The notes under the pieces are model-generated. The model did no database searches, was not told the origin of the DNA, and saw only the letters and a program-made list of their open reading frames with translations. From Tunturiibacter empetritectus (GTDB taxonomy: Bacteria; Acidobacteriota; Terriglobia; Terriglobales; Acidobacteriaceae), in the NCBI RefSeq assembly GCF_014201375.1, contig NZ_JACHDZ010000003.1:310001-374000 (forward strand): a DNA stretch of 64,000 bases, in the 5' to 3' direction. The position numbers were made by a program, and so were the translations under genes. This document shows positions 46,747 through 55,774 of this stretch, piece after piece; positions within the stretch are counted from its first letter, which is position 1; every line of letters starts with the position of its first letter.

Positions 46747-47439
46747 GTGACCTCCATGTTTCTGCTCTGGAAATACTTCGCCTTGGGATTTAGCGCGCTT
46801 CTCCCGCTCGTCAACCCCCTCGGCTCCGCGCTTATCTTCCTGGGCCTTGTTGGCGCTGCGCCCATCGACATCTATCGTGGTCTCGCCCGCCGAATCGCCA
46901 TCAACACCGTCATCTTCTTCGCCGTTATCGAACTCATCGGCTCGTATCTTCTCGGCTTCTTCGGCATCTCTCTGCCAATCGTCCAGGTCTCCGGCGGCAT
47001 GGTCATCGCCATGATCGCCTGGTCGCTCCTGAACCAACCGGACAGCACTCCCAGCCCAGAGAAGACCGAAGCCGCAGCCCCTGCCGTCACACCCGCAGAG
47101 ATCGACAGCCTGCAGCAGAAAGCCTTCTACCCCTTCACCTTCCCCATCACCGCCGGTCCCGGTTGTATCGTAGTCATGCTCACCCTCAGTGTGCACACCG
47201 AGCAGACCACCCTCGAAGACAAAGTCCTCGCCCACGCAGGCCTCTTCATCGCCGTCATCGTGCTCAGCGCTCTCATCTATCTCTGTTACGCCTATGCCCC
47301 GAAAATAGCCCGCACCATCTCACCGGCCACCGCGCACGGCATCCTCCGTGTCGTCGCCTTCATTCTGCTTTGCATCGGAGTTCAGATAGCATGGAACGGC
47401 CTCAGCGACCTCCTCACGCCTCTACTGCAAAGATCGTAA
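46747..47439 (+). CDS. MarC/NAAT-family membrane protein
   Basis: A 230-residue integral membrane protein of the MarC (UPF0056) family with about six helices. It has ALLPLVNPLGSALIFLGL at the start, IPIVQVSGGMVIAMIAWSLL in the middle and FPITAGPGCIVVMLTL, both being family signatures. A hydrophilic loop (residues 98-118) is Pro/Glu-rich. MarC proteins were once linked to multiple antibiotic resistance, but their transport substrate is unknown. The GTG start at 46747 has an ATG three codons later as an alternative. It sits between a histidine kinase and its presumed regulator. Confidence 0.88.
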   Translation: MTSMFLLWKYFALGFSALLPLVNPLGSALIFLGLVGAAPIDIYRGLARRIAINTVIFFAVIELIGSYLLGFFGISLPIVQVSGGMVIAMIAWSLLNQPDSTPSPEKTEAAAPAVTPAEIDSLQQKAFYPFTFPITAGPGCIVVMLTLSVHTEQTTLEDKVLAHAGLFIAVIVLSALIYLCYAYAPKIARTISPATAHGILRVVAFILLCIGVQIAWNGLSDLLTPLLQRS

Positions 47440-47475
47440 CGCAACAAGTTACAAAAAAGCTAAATCGGAAACGCC

Positions 47476-48231
47476 ATGACCGAACCCACCGCCCCACTCA
47501 TCGTTCTCGTCGAAGACGAAGAGCATCTTGCCCAGGGCCTCCTCTTCAACCTGCAGGCCGAAGGCTATCGCACCCGCCACGAATCCGACGGCGACGCCGC
47601 CCTCGCCTATCTCCTCGCCGAAAAAACCACCCCCGAAGAACACATCGCCGCCATTCTCCTCGACGGCATGCTCCCTGGCGCCGACGGATTCACCATCGTC
47701 CGCGCACTCCGCGAAGCCCACCACTACACACCCATCCTCATGCTCACCGCCCGCTCCCGCCCCGAAGAGGTTCTCGAAGGCATCGAGGCCGGCGCCGACG
47801 ACTACCTCGCCAAGCCCTTCGACCTCAACATCCTTCTCGTCCGCCTCAAATCGCTCCTCCGCCGCACCGCCTGGCAGAACGCCTCAACGCCAGAGACCCC
47901 ACCGCCCGCCATTGCCGATCAGACTGACGAGTACGCCTTCAATCATCGCACCATCCGCTTCGACACTCTCGAGCTCATCGCCCCCAACCGCATCACCCAC
48001 CTCACTCTCATGGAGGCCGATCTCCTTCGCTACCTCACCGAGCGCGAAGGCCAGATCGTCTCACGCTCAGCCATCCTCGAAGACGTCTGGCGAGTCCACG
48101 AAGACACCGATACCCGTGCCATCGATAACTTCATCGTCCGTCTCCGCCGCTACATCGAGGACGATCCCGCCGACCCCCAACACCTCGTCACCGTCCGCGG
48201 CATCGGCTATCGCTTCCTCGCCAACCCCTAG
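47476..48231 (+). CDS. OmpR/PhoB-family response regulator
   Basis: A 251-residue DNA-binding regulator. The receiver has EDE at 13-15, phosphoacceptor Asp63 in LLDGMLPGADG and Lys in YLAKPFDL. A linker of about 40 residues precedes the winged helix (THLTLMEADLLRYLTEREGQ, VSRSAILEDVWRV, AIDNFIVRLRRYIEDD, VRGIGYRFL). It lies 36 bases after the MarC-like gene and is probably co-transcribed with it and the upstream histidine kinase. Targets are unknown. Confidence 0.93.
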   Translation: MTEPTAPLIVLVEDEEHLAQGLLFNLQAEGYRTRHESDGDAALAYLLAEKTTPEEHIAAILLDGMLPGADGFTIVRALREAHHYTPILMLTARSRPEEVLEGIEAGADDYLAKPFDLNILLVRLKSLLRRTAWQNASTPETPPPAIADQTDEYAFNHRTIRFDTLELIAPNRITHLTLMEADLLRYLTEREGQIVSRSAILEDVWRVHEDTDTRAIDNFIVRLRRYIEDDPADPQHLVTVRGIGYRFLANP

Positions 48232-48327
48232 AACATCTAAATTAATGGGAGGCCCCCAGACGATGGTCACGGAAAACGTCCGACAGTCTGCCGCCAAGTC
48301 CTCCCCTAAATCCAGTCAGGAAAAAAC

Positions 48328-48858
48328 ATGAGCCTGCTCCAAACAGAGAACACAGTCGCCGGTCTGCGGCTAGCCACCACCGAGGACGCCGATTGGCTGG
48401 TCCCTTTCCTCAACCGCACCTTCGCCCCCGACAACTACTTCAAGCGCACCGAGCGCACCAATCCCTCGCAGGTCGCAGAGTACCTCCGCAATGGCTTCTT
48501 CCTGCTCCTCGAAGACGCAGGCGGGTTGTTCGGTCTGGTCTACACCGAACTGCGCGAGAACAGCCGCGGTTATATCGGAATGATCGCGACCGATCCCGAC
48601 CGTCAGCGCGGCGGAATCGGAACGCATCTACTGCAGATCGGCGAAGAGTTCTGCAGCAACCGTGGCTCCCGTGTCATCGAGATCTCAGTCGTCAATCTCC
48701 GGCCAGACCTCGTCGCGTGGTATCAGCGGAAGGGATATCAAATCGTCGGCGAAGCACCCTACGTCCGCCCCGAAGTTCTTATCCTTCCCTGCCACTTCAT
48801 TCTCATGGAAAAAAGTCTCGCTCCGACGTCCAACGCCGGCGCAGAAAACTCCAACTAA
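48328..48858 (+). CDS. GNAT-family N-acetyltransferase
   Basis: A 176-residue acetyltransferase with the acetyl-CoA motif MIATDPDRQRGGIGTHLLQI and the C-terminal strand VIEISVVNLRPDLVAWYQRKGY, standard GNAT features. The N-terminal LRLATTEDADWLVPFLNRTF and the PDNYFKRTERTNPSQVAEY region fit the group acting on small amines or protein N-termini; the substrate cannot be assigned. It follows the response regulator by about 96 bases and could belong to the same transcript. Confidence 0.85.
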   Translation: MSLLQTENTVAGLRLATTEDADWLVPFLNRTFAPDNYFKRTERTNPSQVAEYLRNGFFLLLEDAGGLFGLVYTELRENSRGYIGMIATDPDRQRGGIGTHLLQIGEEFCSNRGSRVIEISVVNLRPDLVAWYQRKGYQIVGEAPYVRPEVLILPCHFILMEKSLAPTSNAGAENSN

Positions 48859-48901
48859 CGCCGCCAGGTAAACGCCAATCGGCAGCCGAACCGAGGAAAG
48901 C

Positions 48902-49342
48902 CTACCGCGCCTCCTTCCACCTCCGCGCCTCCTCCGGTGCAAGAATCCGATGCACCTTGCTCAGCAACTCCGGCAACCGGAAGGGCTTCGCCAAAAAGCT
49001 CCAGCCCTCCTGCTCCAGCCGCAGCTTCTGCGCGCTGTCCACCATCCCACCCGAGATCATCAACACCGGCAGCCCGCCGCGGATCATCTTCAGCTCCCGC
49101 GCCAGCTCCATCCCCGACTTGCCCGGCATATACAGATCCGTCACCAGCAGATCGATCTCCGGCACACTGCGAAAGATCTGCGCAGCCCGCTCGGCGTCGC
49201 TGGAGCTAAAGACTCCATAGCCTTCATGTTCCAAAAACGTCCGCGTCAGCGCCCGCATATCCGGATCGTCATCCACCAGCAAAATCCTGCTCGGCGAAAG
49301 CTCAACAGCACGACGCTCAGAGGCAAAAATATCTAACGACAT
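48902..49342 (-). CDS. Single-domain response regulator (CheY-like)
   Basis: A 146-residue receiver with no output domain. Acidic DDD near 24-26, phosphoacceptor Asp69 in LLVTDLYMPGKSG, and Lys in SFLAKPF are all present, followed by a short C-terminal helix. It may pass phosphate to another protein, as CheY or Spo0F do. The ATG at 49342 is chosen because the receiver begins soon after; the frame extends to 49417 through unlikely sequence. It is not next to a kinase; the 252 bases upstream to the LptFG gene show no feature. Confidence 0.87.
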   Translation of the reverse strand: MSLDIFASERRAVELSPSRILLVDDDPDMRALTRTFLEHEGYGVFSSSDAERAAQIFRSVPEIDLLVTDLYMPGKSGMELARELKMIRGGLPVLMISGGMVDSAQKLRLEQEGWSFLAKPFRLPELLSKVHRILAPEEARRWKEAR

Positions 49343-49594
49343 CGGCGAATCACATAGTTGTTCTGAATCTCGGCTCCAACTTCCACCACCACCACGTCTC
49401 AAACTCCCGGCTCGCATTCGGCATCAACAGCCACGCGAGATCCTCGCATTCAGCATGTTGCTCTCGGAAGATGGAGTGCACAATCTCTCCGCGAGTTGCC
49501 TCAGCACAAACTCAGCGCCTAACTCCTTCTCTCTCAATCAGCAATTGTCCACACACGCGATACACTTGAACCAGTTCCACCAAGCAGCAAACAA

Positions 49595-51982
49595 ATGCGC
49601 ATCATCACCCGCTACATCCTCCGCGAAGTCACCTCGCACGCCCTCCTCGGCGGAGCCCTCTTCACCTTCGTCATCTTCATGCGCGACCTCGGGCGCATCC
49701 TCGACTTCGTCGTACGCGACTCCGCCACCATGGGAGACGTCGCCCGCATCATCGCCTTCACCCTGCCTCCAGCCCTCACCGTCACCATTCCAATGGCCGT
49801 CCTGGTCGGCATCCTTCTCGGCCTCTCACGCCTCGCCGCCGACAGCGAGATCACCGCAATGCGCGCCAGCGGCATGGGTGCCATCGATTTCGTCCGCATC
49901 GTCTCCATCGTCTCCGCCGTAGCCCTCGCGCTCGGCCTCTTCAACTCACTCTACCTCGCCCCACGCGCCGCCTCCGGCCTCATCGCCCTCGGCGAATCTC
50001 TAAAGTCTTCGCAAGCCTCCTTCGAAGTCCAGCCCCGGGTATTCTACGAAGAGTTCAAAGACCGCGTCCTCTACATCCAGGACGTCAGCCCCGCCGCCGG
50101 AGCCGCCCTCTGGCATCACGTCTTCCTCGCCGACCTCACAGAGCCGGCCGACCCGCACATCACCACCGCCGACCAGGCCATCGTCGTCAACGGCACGCCC
50201 AACACAGCCGACGCGCAGACCATCCGCCTTCATCTGCTCAACGGCGGCCAGCACGATACCTCCTCCACCGACCCCAACCAATACAACATCTCCACCTTCT
50301 CGAGCACCGACGTCCCCATCGAGACCGAAGCCCCGGAAGACGCACACCTCGGCCGCGTCAACACGCCTATCCAGGCGCTCTCTTTACCCGAACTCTGGCG
50401 CCGCGCCAAAGCCGATCAAGCCACCAGCGGCCACGAATCCTCCGTCTACCGCATCGAGTTCAACAAGCGCTTCTCCTACCCCTTCGCCTGTCTCGTCCTC
50501 ATGCTCGTCGGCGTTCCGCTCGGCATCTCCTCCAAACGCGGAGGCAAATCCACCGGCTTCGTCCTCACCATCCTCCTCGTCTTCATCTACTACTTCCTCT
50601 CGTCCGTAGGAGTAGCCTTCGCGCAATCAGGCAAGCTCTCGCCCTTCCTCGGCGTCTGGGGAGCGAACCTTCTCTTCGCTGCCGCCGGTGCGCTTCTCCT
50701 CTATCAAATGTCCCGCGGAGGCATCGCCCTCAGCCTCGTCTCCACCATCGGCGTCTGGCTCAGCAAGCTCATCACACGCCTCACCAGCAACGGCCACGAG
50801 TCCGCCAACGCCCGCTCCAACCACGACGTCGCCACCCTCCTCCGCCGCTTCCGCAGCATCATCCGCATCCAGTTCCCTCTTCTGCTCGACGACTACGTCA
50901 TGCGCGAGTACGCAACTAACTTCGCCATCGTCCTCAGCTCCTTCTCCACCCTCTTCCTCATCTTCACTTTCTTCGAGCTCATCGGTCCCATCTTCAAAAA
51001 CCGCACTCCCCTCATCACCGTAGGCGAATACCTCGTCACGCTCATCCCCTACATCCTCTACAACATCACACCCCTGTGCGCGCTCGTCGCAGTCCTCGTC
51101 ACCTTTGGCTCCCTCAGCCGCACCTCAGAGCTCACCGCAATGAAGTCCAGCGGCATCAGCCTCTACCGCATCATCACGCCAGTCCTCATCGTCACCATCC
51201 TCATCTCCGCCGGCCTCTTCGTCTTCGACGAGCTCTACCTCCCCGCCGCCAACCGCCGCCAGGAAGCTCTCCTCTCCATCATCAAAGACAAGCCCACCCA
51301 AACCTTCTTGCGCCCAGACCGCCAGTGGATCTCCGGCCAGACCAACAACGCCGGCGAACCCTCCCGCATCTTCTACTACCAGTACTTCAACGCGGAAAAA
51401 GACACCTTCGCCAACCTCACCGTCTTCGAGTTCGACCCAGCCTCATTCACACTTCAGCGGCGCATCTTCGCCGCAACCGCCCAATGGGACCCCAAAGTCA
51501 ACAACTGGGTCTTCGACAACGGCTGGCAGCGCACCTTCTCCGGCGAAACCATCGCCAGCTACCAACCCTTCACCGTTGCCACCTTCCCCGAGATTCGCGA
51601 GCAGCCAACCTACTTCAAGAAGGAGTACATCCCCTCGCAGGAGATGAGCTACACCGAGCTCTCCCGCTACATCACCGACCTCAAGCAATCCGGCTTCGAC
51701 ACCAAGCGCCTCAGCGTACAGCTCAACAAAAAGATCGCCTACCCGCTCATCACTCTAGTCATGGCCATCCTCGCCATCCCCTTCGCCCTATCGATGGGCA
51801 AAAAGGGCTCGCTCACCGGCATCGCCACAGCCATCGGCCTCGCCATCACTTACTGGGTCGTCGCGCTCATCTTCGAATCCCTAGGCAACGTCAACACCCT
51901 GCCCGCAGTCCTCGCCGCCTGGACACCCGATCTCCTCTTCGGCATCACCGGCACCTACCTACTCCTGCGCACCCCTACTTAG
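49595..51982 (+). CDS. Fused LptF-LptG lipopolysaccharide export permease
   Basis: A 795-residue membrane protein made of two YjgP/YjgQ units in one chain. Unit 1 (1-395) begins IITRYILREVTSHALLGGAL and has the soluble beta-jellyroll segment at about 130-285. Unit 2 (about 420-795) begins LLDDYVMREYATNFAIVLSS and has its own periplasmic domain and final helices (YPLITLVMAILAIPFALSMG). In E. coli these are separate LptF and LptG proteins forming the transmembrane part of the LPS extractor with LptB. The fusion supplies both halves. No LptB or LptC gene is adjacent. Confidence 0.88.
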   Translation: MRIITRYILREVTSHALLGGALFTFVIFMRDLGRILDFVVRDSATMGDVARIIAFTLPPALTVTIPMAVLVGILLGLSRLAADSEITAMRASGMGAIDFVRIVSIVSAVALALGLFNSLYLAPRAASGLIALGESLKSSQASFEVQPRVFYEEFKDRVLYIQDVSPAAGAALWHHVFLADLTEPADPHITTADQAIVVNGTPNTADAQTIRLHLLNGGQHDTSSTDPNQYNISTFSSTDVPIETEAPEDAHLGRVNTPIQALSLPELWRRAKADQATSGHESSVYRIEFNKRFSYPFACLVLMLVGVPLGISSKRGGKSTGFVLTILLVFIYYFLSSVGVAFAQSGKLSPFLGVWGANLLFAAAGALLLYQMSRGGIALSLVSTIGVWLSKLITRLTSNGHESANARSNHDVATLLRRFRSIIRIQFPLLLDDYVMREYATNFAIVLSSFSTLFLIFTFFELIGPIFKNRTPLITVGEYLVTLIPYILYNITPLCALVAVLVTFGSLSRTSELTAMKSSGISLYRIITPVLIVTILISAGLFVFDELYLPAANRRQEALLSIIKDKPTQTFLRPDRQWISGQTNNAGEPSRIFYYQYFNAEKDTFANLTVFEFDPASFTLQRRIFAATAQWDPKVNNWVFDNGWQRTFSGETIASYQPFTVATFPEIREQPTYFKKEYIPSQEMSYTELSRYITDLKQSGFDTKRLSVQLNKKIAYPLITLVMAILAIPFALSMGKKGSLTGIATAIGLAITYWVVALIFESLGNVNTLPAVLAAWTPDLLFGITGTYLLLRTPT

Positions 51983-52039
51983 CCGTCATTCGAACGAAAA
52001 CGTTGTTACCTCGCCCCTACCTCTGTTGCTGCTTTTTGT

Positions 52040-52076
52040 TTGTCATTCCGCAGCGAAGCGAAGGAATCTGCTGTTG
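52040..52076. repeat. Dispersed GTCATTCC...GAATCT repeat
   Basis: TGTCATTCCGCAGCGAAGCG and AAGGAATCTGCTGTT, the same unit as at 19881 and 39344, located between the convergent LptFG and SRPBCC genes. Confidence 0.75.
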
Positions 52077-52148
52077 TTTTCGAATCTTCGAATGTACCGA
52101 TAGCTCCAAGCAGCAGCGGACCCACCCGTCCGCCGCCGCTCTTTTTCA

Positions 52149-52646
52149 TCAAGCCTCGATAGCTGCGGCCAGCTTGTTAAACAAGCTCTCCCAGCCCATC
52201 CCATGACCATCTCGCGAACCCTCAGTAGCGAACTGTTCATGCCGCAACCGAATCTCCGTTCCGCCCTCGACATCTCTCAAAAACACCGTCACCATCGAGG
52301 TCTCCGTCGGAGCCCAACTTCCGTTCCACGTAAACTGCAGCAGCTCGTTCGGAATCACGCGTAGATACTCCCCGCGAACCGCTACCTGGCGCTTTCTCTC
52401 TTCCTCCGTCATTCCCTCCTTGGCACACATCATCCCCTGCGACAAAACTTCGTAAGTTCCTCCCTCACGCACATCGAGCGTTGCGCTCACAAAGGTCATA
52501 TCTCCGGGCGCATGCCATTTCTGCAGAATCTCCGGTCGCGTCCAAGCCTCATAGACCCGTGTCCGGCTCGCACGAATCACTCGTGTCAACTCAAGCTTCA
52601 AATCACTTCCATCATTCTTCTTCTGTTCCAGTTCCAGAGTTGCCAT
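52149..52646 (-). CDS. SRPBCC (AHSA1/START-like) domain protein
   Basis: A 165-residue protein of the AHSA1/SRPBCC fold. It begins LELTRVIRASRTRVYEAWTR, has PEILQKWHAPGDM and MTFVSATLDVREGGTY, and ends MGWESLFNKLAAAIE, all typical. Such domains bind hydrophobic ligands. The ATG at 52646 is chosen; the frame continues to 52769 but overlaps the ArsR gene. It lies inside the 3' end of that gene by 35 bases, and ArsR-SRPBCC pairs are a common gene arrangement, with the regulator controlling the pair. Confidence 0.88.
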   Translation of the reverse strand: MATLELEQKKNDGSDLKLELTRVIRASRTRVYEAWTRPEILQKWHAPGDMTFVSATLDVREGGTYEVLSQGMMCAKEGMTEEERKRQVAVRGEYLRVIPNELLQFTWNGSWAPTETSMVTVFLRDVEGGTEIRLRHEQFATEGSRDGHGMGWESLFNKLAAAIEA

Positions 52647-52995
52647 TCCGCACATCCTCTCCCGGCGTCTCCGCCGTCTCCAGGTAATTCTGAAGGGCAT
52701 CCAACTGGCCCGTCCAGAAGGTTTCGTAGTAGGCAAGCCACTCCTGCGCTGCCCGCAAACTATCCGCATTCAACTGCACCATCCGAAAGTTGCCCTTCTT
52801 CTCCCGCCGAATCAAATCCGCCCGTTCCAGCACCTGCAGATGCTTCGAAACGGCCGCCAGCGACATGTTGTAAGGCTCCGCAATCTGCCCCACCGTCCGG
52901 GCCTCCCGGCTAACGTCCCGCAGAATCGCCCGACGCGTAGCGTCCGAAAGTGCATGAAACACGGAATCCAAAGAAGTAACTGACAATTCAACCAT
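52612..52995 (-). CDS. ArsR-family transcriptional regulator
   Basis: A 127-residue winged-helix repressor. FHALSDATRRAILRDVSREA, TVGQIAEPYNMSLAAVSKHL and VLERADLIRREKKGNFRM are the ArsR fold with recognition helix and wing. No metal-binding Cys motif is seen, which fits the SRPBCC-associated branch rather than arsenic sensors. The start is set at the ATG 52995, where the domain begins; the frame is open to 53232 but the upstream translation is Trp/Gly-rich noise. Its 3' end overlaps the SRPBCC start. Confidence 0.9.
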   Translation of the reverse strand: MVELSVTSLDSVFHALSDATRRAILRDVSREARTVGQIAEPYNMSLAAVSKHLQVLERADLIRREKKGNFRMVQLNADSLRAAQEWLAYYETFWTGQLDALQNYLETAETPGEDVRNGNSGTGTEEE

Positions 52996-53117
52996 GCGGT
53001 TGAATATAACCCAAAACCCAAAACTATTCAACCAAATAACTAAATAGATTTTGCCGCCGCACCAAAAAACCACCAGTTCACCTCCGATTCGCCCAAACGT
53101 CCTAAACTGGAACCACA

Positions 53118-53846
53118 ATGACTGCAAAGCTCTCCTCGATAGCCCTCCTGGCCGCTCTAACCACCGCCGCCACCGCCCAAACCACCCCGAAGGCAACAAC
53201 CACCACCCCGCACCACACCACCACAACCGCAAAGACCGTCACCACACCTCCCAACATCCCCAAGGTAGTCGGCCTCCCCAGACCCCTCTACACGCTCAGG
53301 TACATCGACACCAAAATCGGCACCGGCGCACCCGCCGAAGAGCGCAAGTACTACACCGTCCACTACACCGGCTGGCTCACCAACGGCACCAAGTTCGACT
53401 CCTCCTTCGACCACCCAGGTGGCGAGCCGATCACCTTCCCCTACGGCGCACATCGCGTCATCATGGGCTGGGACACGGGCTTCCAAGGAATGCACGTCGG
53501 GGGCAAACGCCGCCTCTTCGTTCCATACCAGTTGGCCTACGGCGAATCCGGCCGTCCCCCCGTCATCCCGGCCAAAGCGGACCTCATCTTCGACGTCGAA
53601 CTAGTCTCCATGTCCGACACGCCGCCCCAACCCAAGACACCTCCTGCTGCACCAACTGCGCCCGAATCCCCTCAAAAGACCGTACCGACTACTCCGTCGA
53701 CTCCAACCACTCCGACAACGCCGTCGACTCAAACCACCCCGACAACCCCAACCACTCAAACTACGCCGACAACTCAAACCACGCCAACTGCTCCGAGTAC
53801 TCCAACCACTCCAACCACCAATCCTCCGCACCCTGAGACCCTCTAG
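53118..53846 (+). CDS. Exported FKBP-type peptidyl-prolyl isomerase with Thr/Pro tail
   Basis: A 242-residue exported FKBP. The signal peptide ends ATAQT. A Thr-rich linker leads to one FKBP domain (about 55-170) with YYTVHYTGWLTNGTKFDSSF, IMGWDTGFQGMHVGGKRRLF and PYQLAYGE, containing the aromatic ligand-pocket residues. It would catalyse proline isomerisation in periplasmic folding. The last 65 residues are almost only Thr, Pro, Ser and Gln (repeats such as TPTTPSTQTTP), a cell-wall or periplasm spacer. The tail DNA is a degenerate short tandem repeat and so may vary in length. Confidence 0.9.
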   Translation: MTAKLSSIALLAALTTAATAQTTPKATTTTPHHTTTTAKTVTTPPNIPKVVGLPRPLYTLRYIDTKIGTGAPAEERKYYTVHYTGWLTNGTKFDSSFDHPGGEPITFPYGAHRVIMGWDTGFQGMHVGGKRRLFVPYQLAYGESGRPPVIPAKADLIFDVELVSMSDTPPQPKTPPAAPTAPESPQKTVPTTPSTPTTPTTPSTQTTPTTPTTQTTPTTQTTPTAPSTPTTPTTNPPHPETL

Positions 53847-53890
53847 CCTCATCTGATCCCTAGCAACCCCAAGGACACTCAGAAACCAAT

Positions 53891-55657
53891 ATGCTGGAAC
53901 GACTTAAACCGCTCGCACCCTACCTCAGGCGATACTGGAAGAATCTCGCCTGGGGCGGTGTCGCGGTCATCCTCTACAACACCATCAAGGTGCTCATCCC
54001 CATCGTCATCGGCCACGCCATCGACGACATGCAGAACGGCATCACCGAATCCAAAGTCGTCCACCACACCCTTCGCCTGCTCCTCATCGCGGTCCTCTCC
54101 GCAATCTTCCTCTACATCACCCGCCAGGTCATCATCGGAGCCTCCCGCGAGATCGAGTTCGATCTCCGCAACGATCTCTTCAGCAATCTGGAACGTCAGG
54201 CCCCCAGCTTTTACCACACCACCCGCACCGGCGACATCATGGCGCGCACCACCAACGACCTGAACGCCGTCCGCCAGCTCCTCGGCCCGGCGATCATGTA
54301 CAGCGCCAACACCATCGTCTTCACCGCAGCCGCGCTGCCCTTCATGTACCGCATCAGCCCTCGGCTCACCTTCTTCGCCTTCGTCCCCCTCCCCATCGCC
54401 TCGATTCTCGTCCAGTACTTCGGCAACCGCATCCACCGCCGCTTCGAGCGCATCCAGGCCATGTTCTCCGACATCTCCGCCAAGGCCCAGGAGAACTTCT
54501 CCGGCGCCCGTCTCATCCGGGCCTTCGCGCAGGAAGACGCCGAGATCGACTCCTTCGAAACCGCCAATCTCGAGTACATCAAGCGCAGCCTTCATCTGGT
54601 TCGCCTCATGGCCATGCTCTGGCCCACTCTCGAGTTCGTCCTCGGCCTCTCGCTGATGATCACGCTGCTGGTAGGCGGCCACGAGGTCGTAGCCCACCAC
54701 ATCTCCGTAGGCCAGTTCACCTCCTTCAACGTCTACATGGTGCAGCTCACTTGGCCCATGATCGCAGTAGGCTGGGTCGTCAACCTCTTCCAGCGCGGCA
54801 CCGCCTCCATCGTCCGCATCGACGAGCTCCTCAAGCAACAACCCGCCATCACCGATCAGGACGTCACCCCGCAGCAACTCCATCGCTTCGAAGACGCAGA
54901 AGAGATCGCCGGCGACATCGAGTTCCGCAATCTAACCTTCGCCTACCCTGATGCACCCGCAGTCCTGAAGGACATCAACCTCCGCATCCCCGCAGGCACC
55001 AGCCTCGCCATCGTAGGCCCCACGGGCTCCGGAAAATCAACCCTCGTCGGTCTCGTCCCACGCCTGCATGACGCCGCTCCCGGCATGGTTCTCGTAGACG
55101 GCGAACCCATCCGCTCCTACCCACTTGCCGACATCCGCCGTCAGATCGGCTTCGTCCCGCAAGAGACCTTCCTCTTCTCCGACACCATCCGCCAGAACAT
55201 CGCCTTCGGCCGGCCCGACGCCTCGCAGGAGCAGATCCAGGACGCGGCCAACATCGCGCACATCGGCAACGAGATCCTCGAGTTCCCCAAAGGCTTCGAA
55301 ACCATGGTAGGCGAGCGCGGAATTACCCTCTCCGGCGGCCAGAAGCAACGCACCGCCATCGCCCGCGCCATTATCCGCGAGCCCCGCATCCTCATCCTCG
55401 ACGACGCCCTGGCCAGCGTCGACACCTACACCGAAGAGCGCATCCTCAACGGCCTGCGCCAAGGCATGTGCACCCGCACCACCATCTTCATCTCCCACCG
55501 AATCTCAACCGCCCGCAACGCCGACCAGATCGCCGTCCTCGTAGCCGGCCGCATCGCAGAGCTGGGAACCCACGAAGAACTCATCGCACGCAACGGCTAC
55601 TACACCAGCCTCTTCGAAAAGCAACGCCTCGAAGAAGAGCTAGCCGTAACCACCTAG
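53891..55657 (+). CDS. ABC exporter, fused permease and ATPase (MdlB/MsbA-like)
   Basis: A 588-residue half-transporter. Six membrane helices lie within residues 18-310, with the family signature ENFSGARLIRAFAQEDAEI. The ATPase has Walker A GPTGSGKS near 376, signature LSGGQKQRTAIARA near 480, Walker B ILILDDALASVD near 500 and H-loop ISHRIST. The Walker B end is DD rather than DE, as in several MdlA/MdlB/YheH-type exporters. It would act as a homodimer or with a partner, exporting lipid or drug. It starts 44 bases after the FKBP gene. Confidence 0.92.
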   Translation: MLERLKPLAPYLRRYWKNLAWGGVAVILYNTIKVLIPIVIGHAIDDMQNGITESKVVHHTLRLLLIAVLSAIFLYITRQVIIGASREIEFDLRNDLFSNLERQAPSFYHTTRTGDIMARTTNDLNAVRQLLGPAIMYSANTIVFTAAALPFMYRISPRLTFFAFVPLPIASILVQYFGNRIHRRFERIQAMFSDISAKAQENFSGARLIRAFAQEDAEIDSFETANLEYIKRSLHLVRLMAMLWPTLEFVLGLSLMITLLVGGHEVVAHHISVGQFTSFNVYMVQLTWPMIAVGWVVNLFQRGTASIVRIDELLKQQPAITDQDVTPQQLHRFEDAEEIAGDIEFRNLTFAYPDAPAVLKDINLRIPAGTSLAIVGPTGSGKSTLVGLVPRLHDAAPGMVLVDGEPIRSYPLADIRRQIGFVPQETFLFSDTIRQNIAFGRPDASQEQIQDAANIAHIGNEILEFPKGFETMVGERGITLSGGQKQRTAIARAIIREPRILILDDALASVDTYTEERILNGLRQGMCTRTTIFISHRISTARNADQIAVLVAGRIAELGTHEELIARNGYYTSLFEKQRLEEELAVTT

Positions 55658-55759
55658 CGAGTCAGCAAGTTAGCAAGCCAGCCGGCTAGTTAGCTGTAAG
55701 CCTGACGAGGAGACGAATCGTATTTGCCAACATGCTGCTGGCTAACTAGCTGACTCGCT
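55656..55759. repeat. GAGTCAGC inverted-repeat element between convergent genes, copy 2
   Basis: AGCGAGTCAGC (55656-55666) pairs with GCTGACTCGCT (55749-55759); inner arms such as GCTAGTTAGC and GCTAACTAGC also pair. It overlaps the ABC gene stop and resembles 15016-15102, likewise between convergent genes. Confidence 0.75.
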
Positions 55760-55774
55760 GACCAGCTGACAAAA

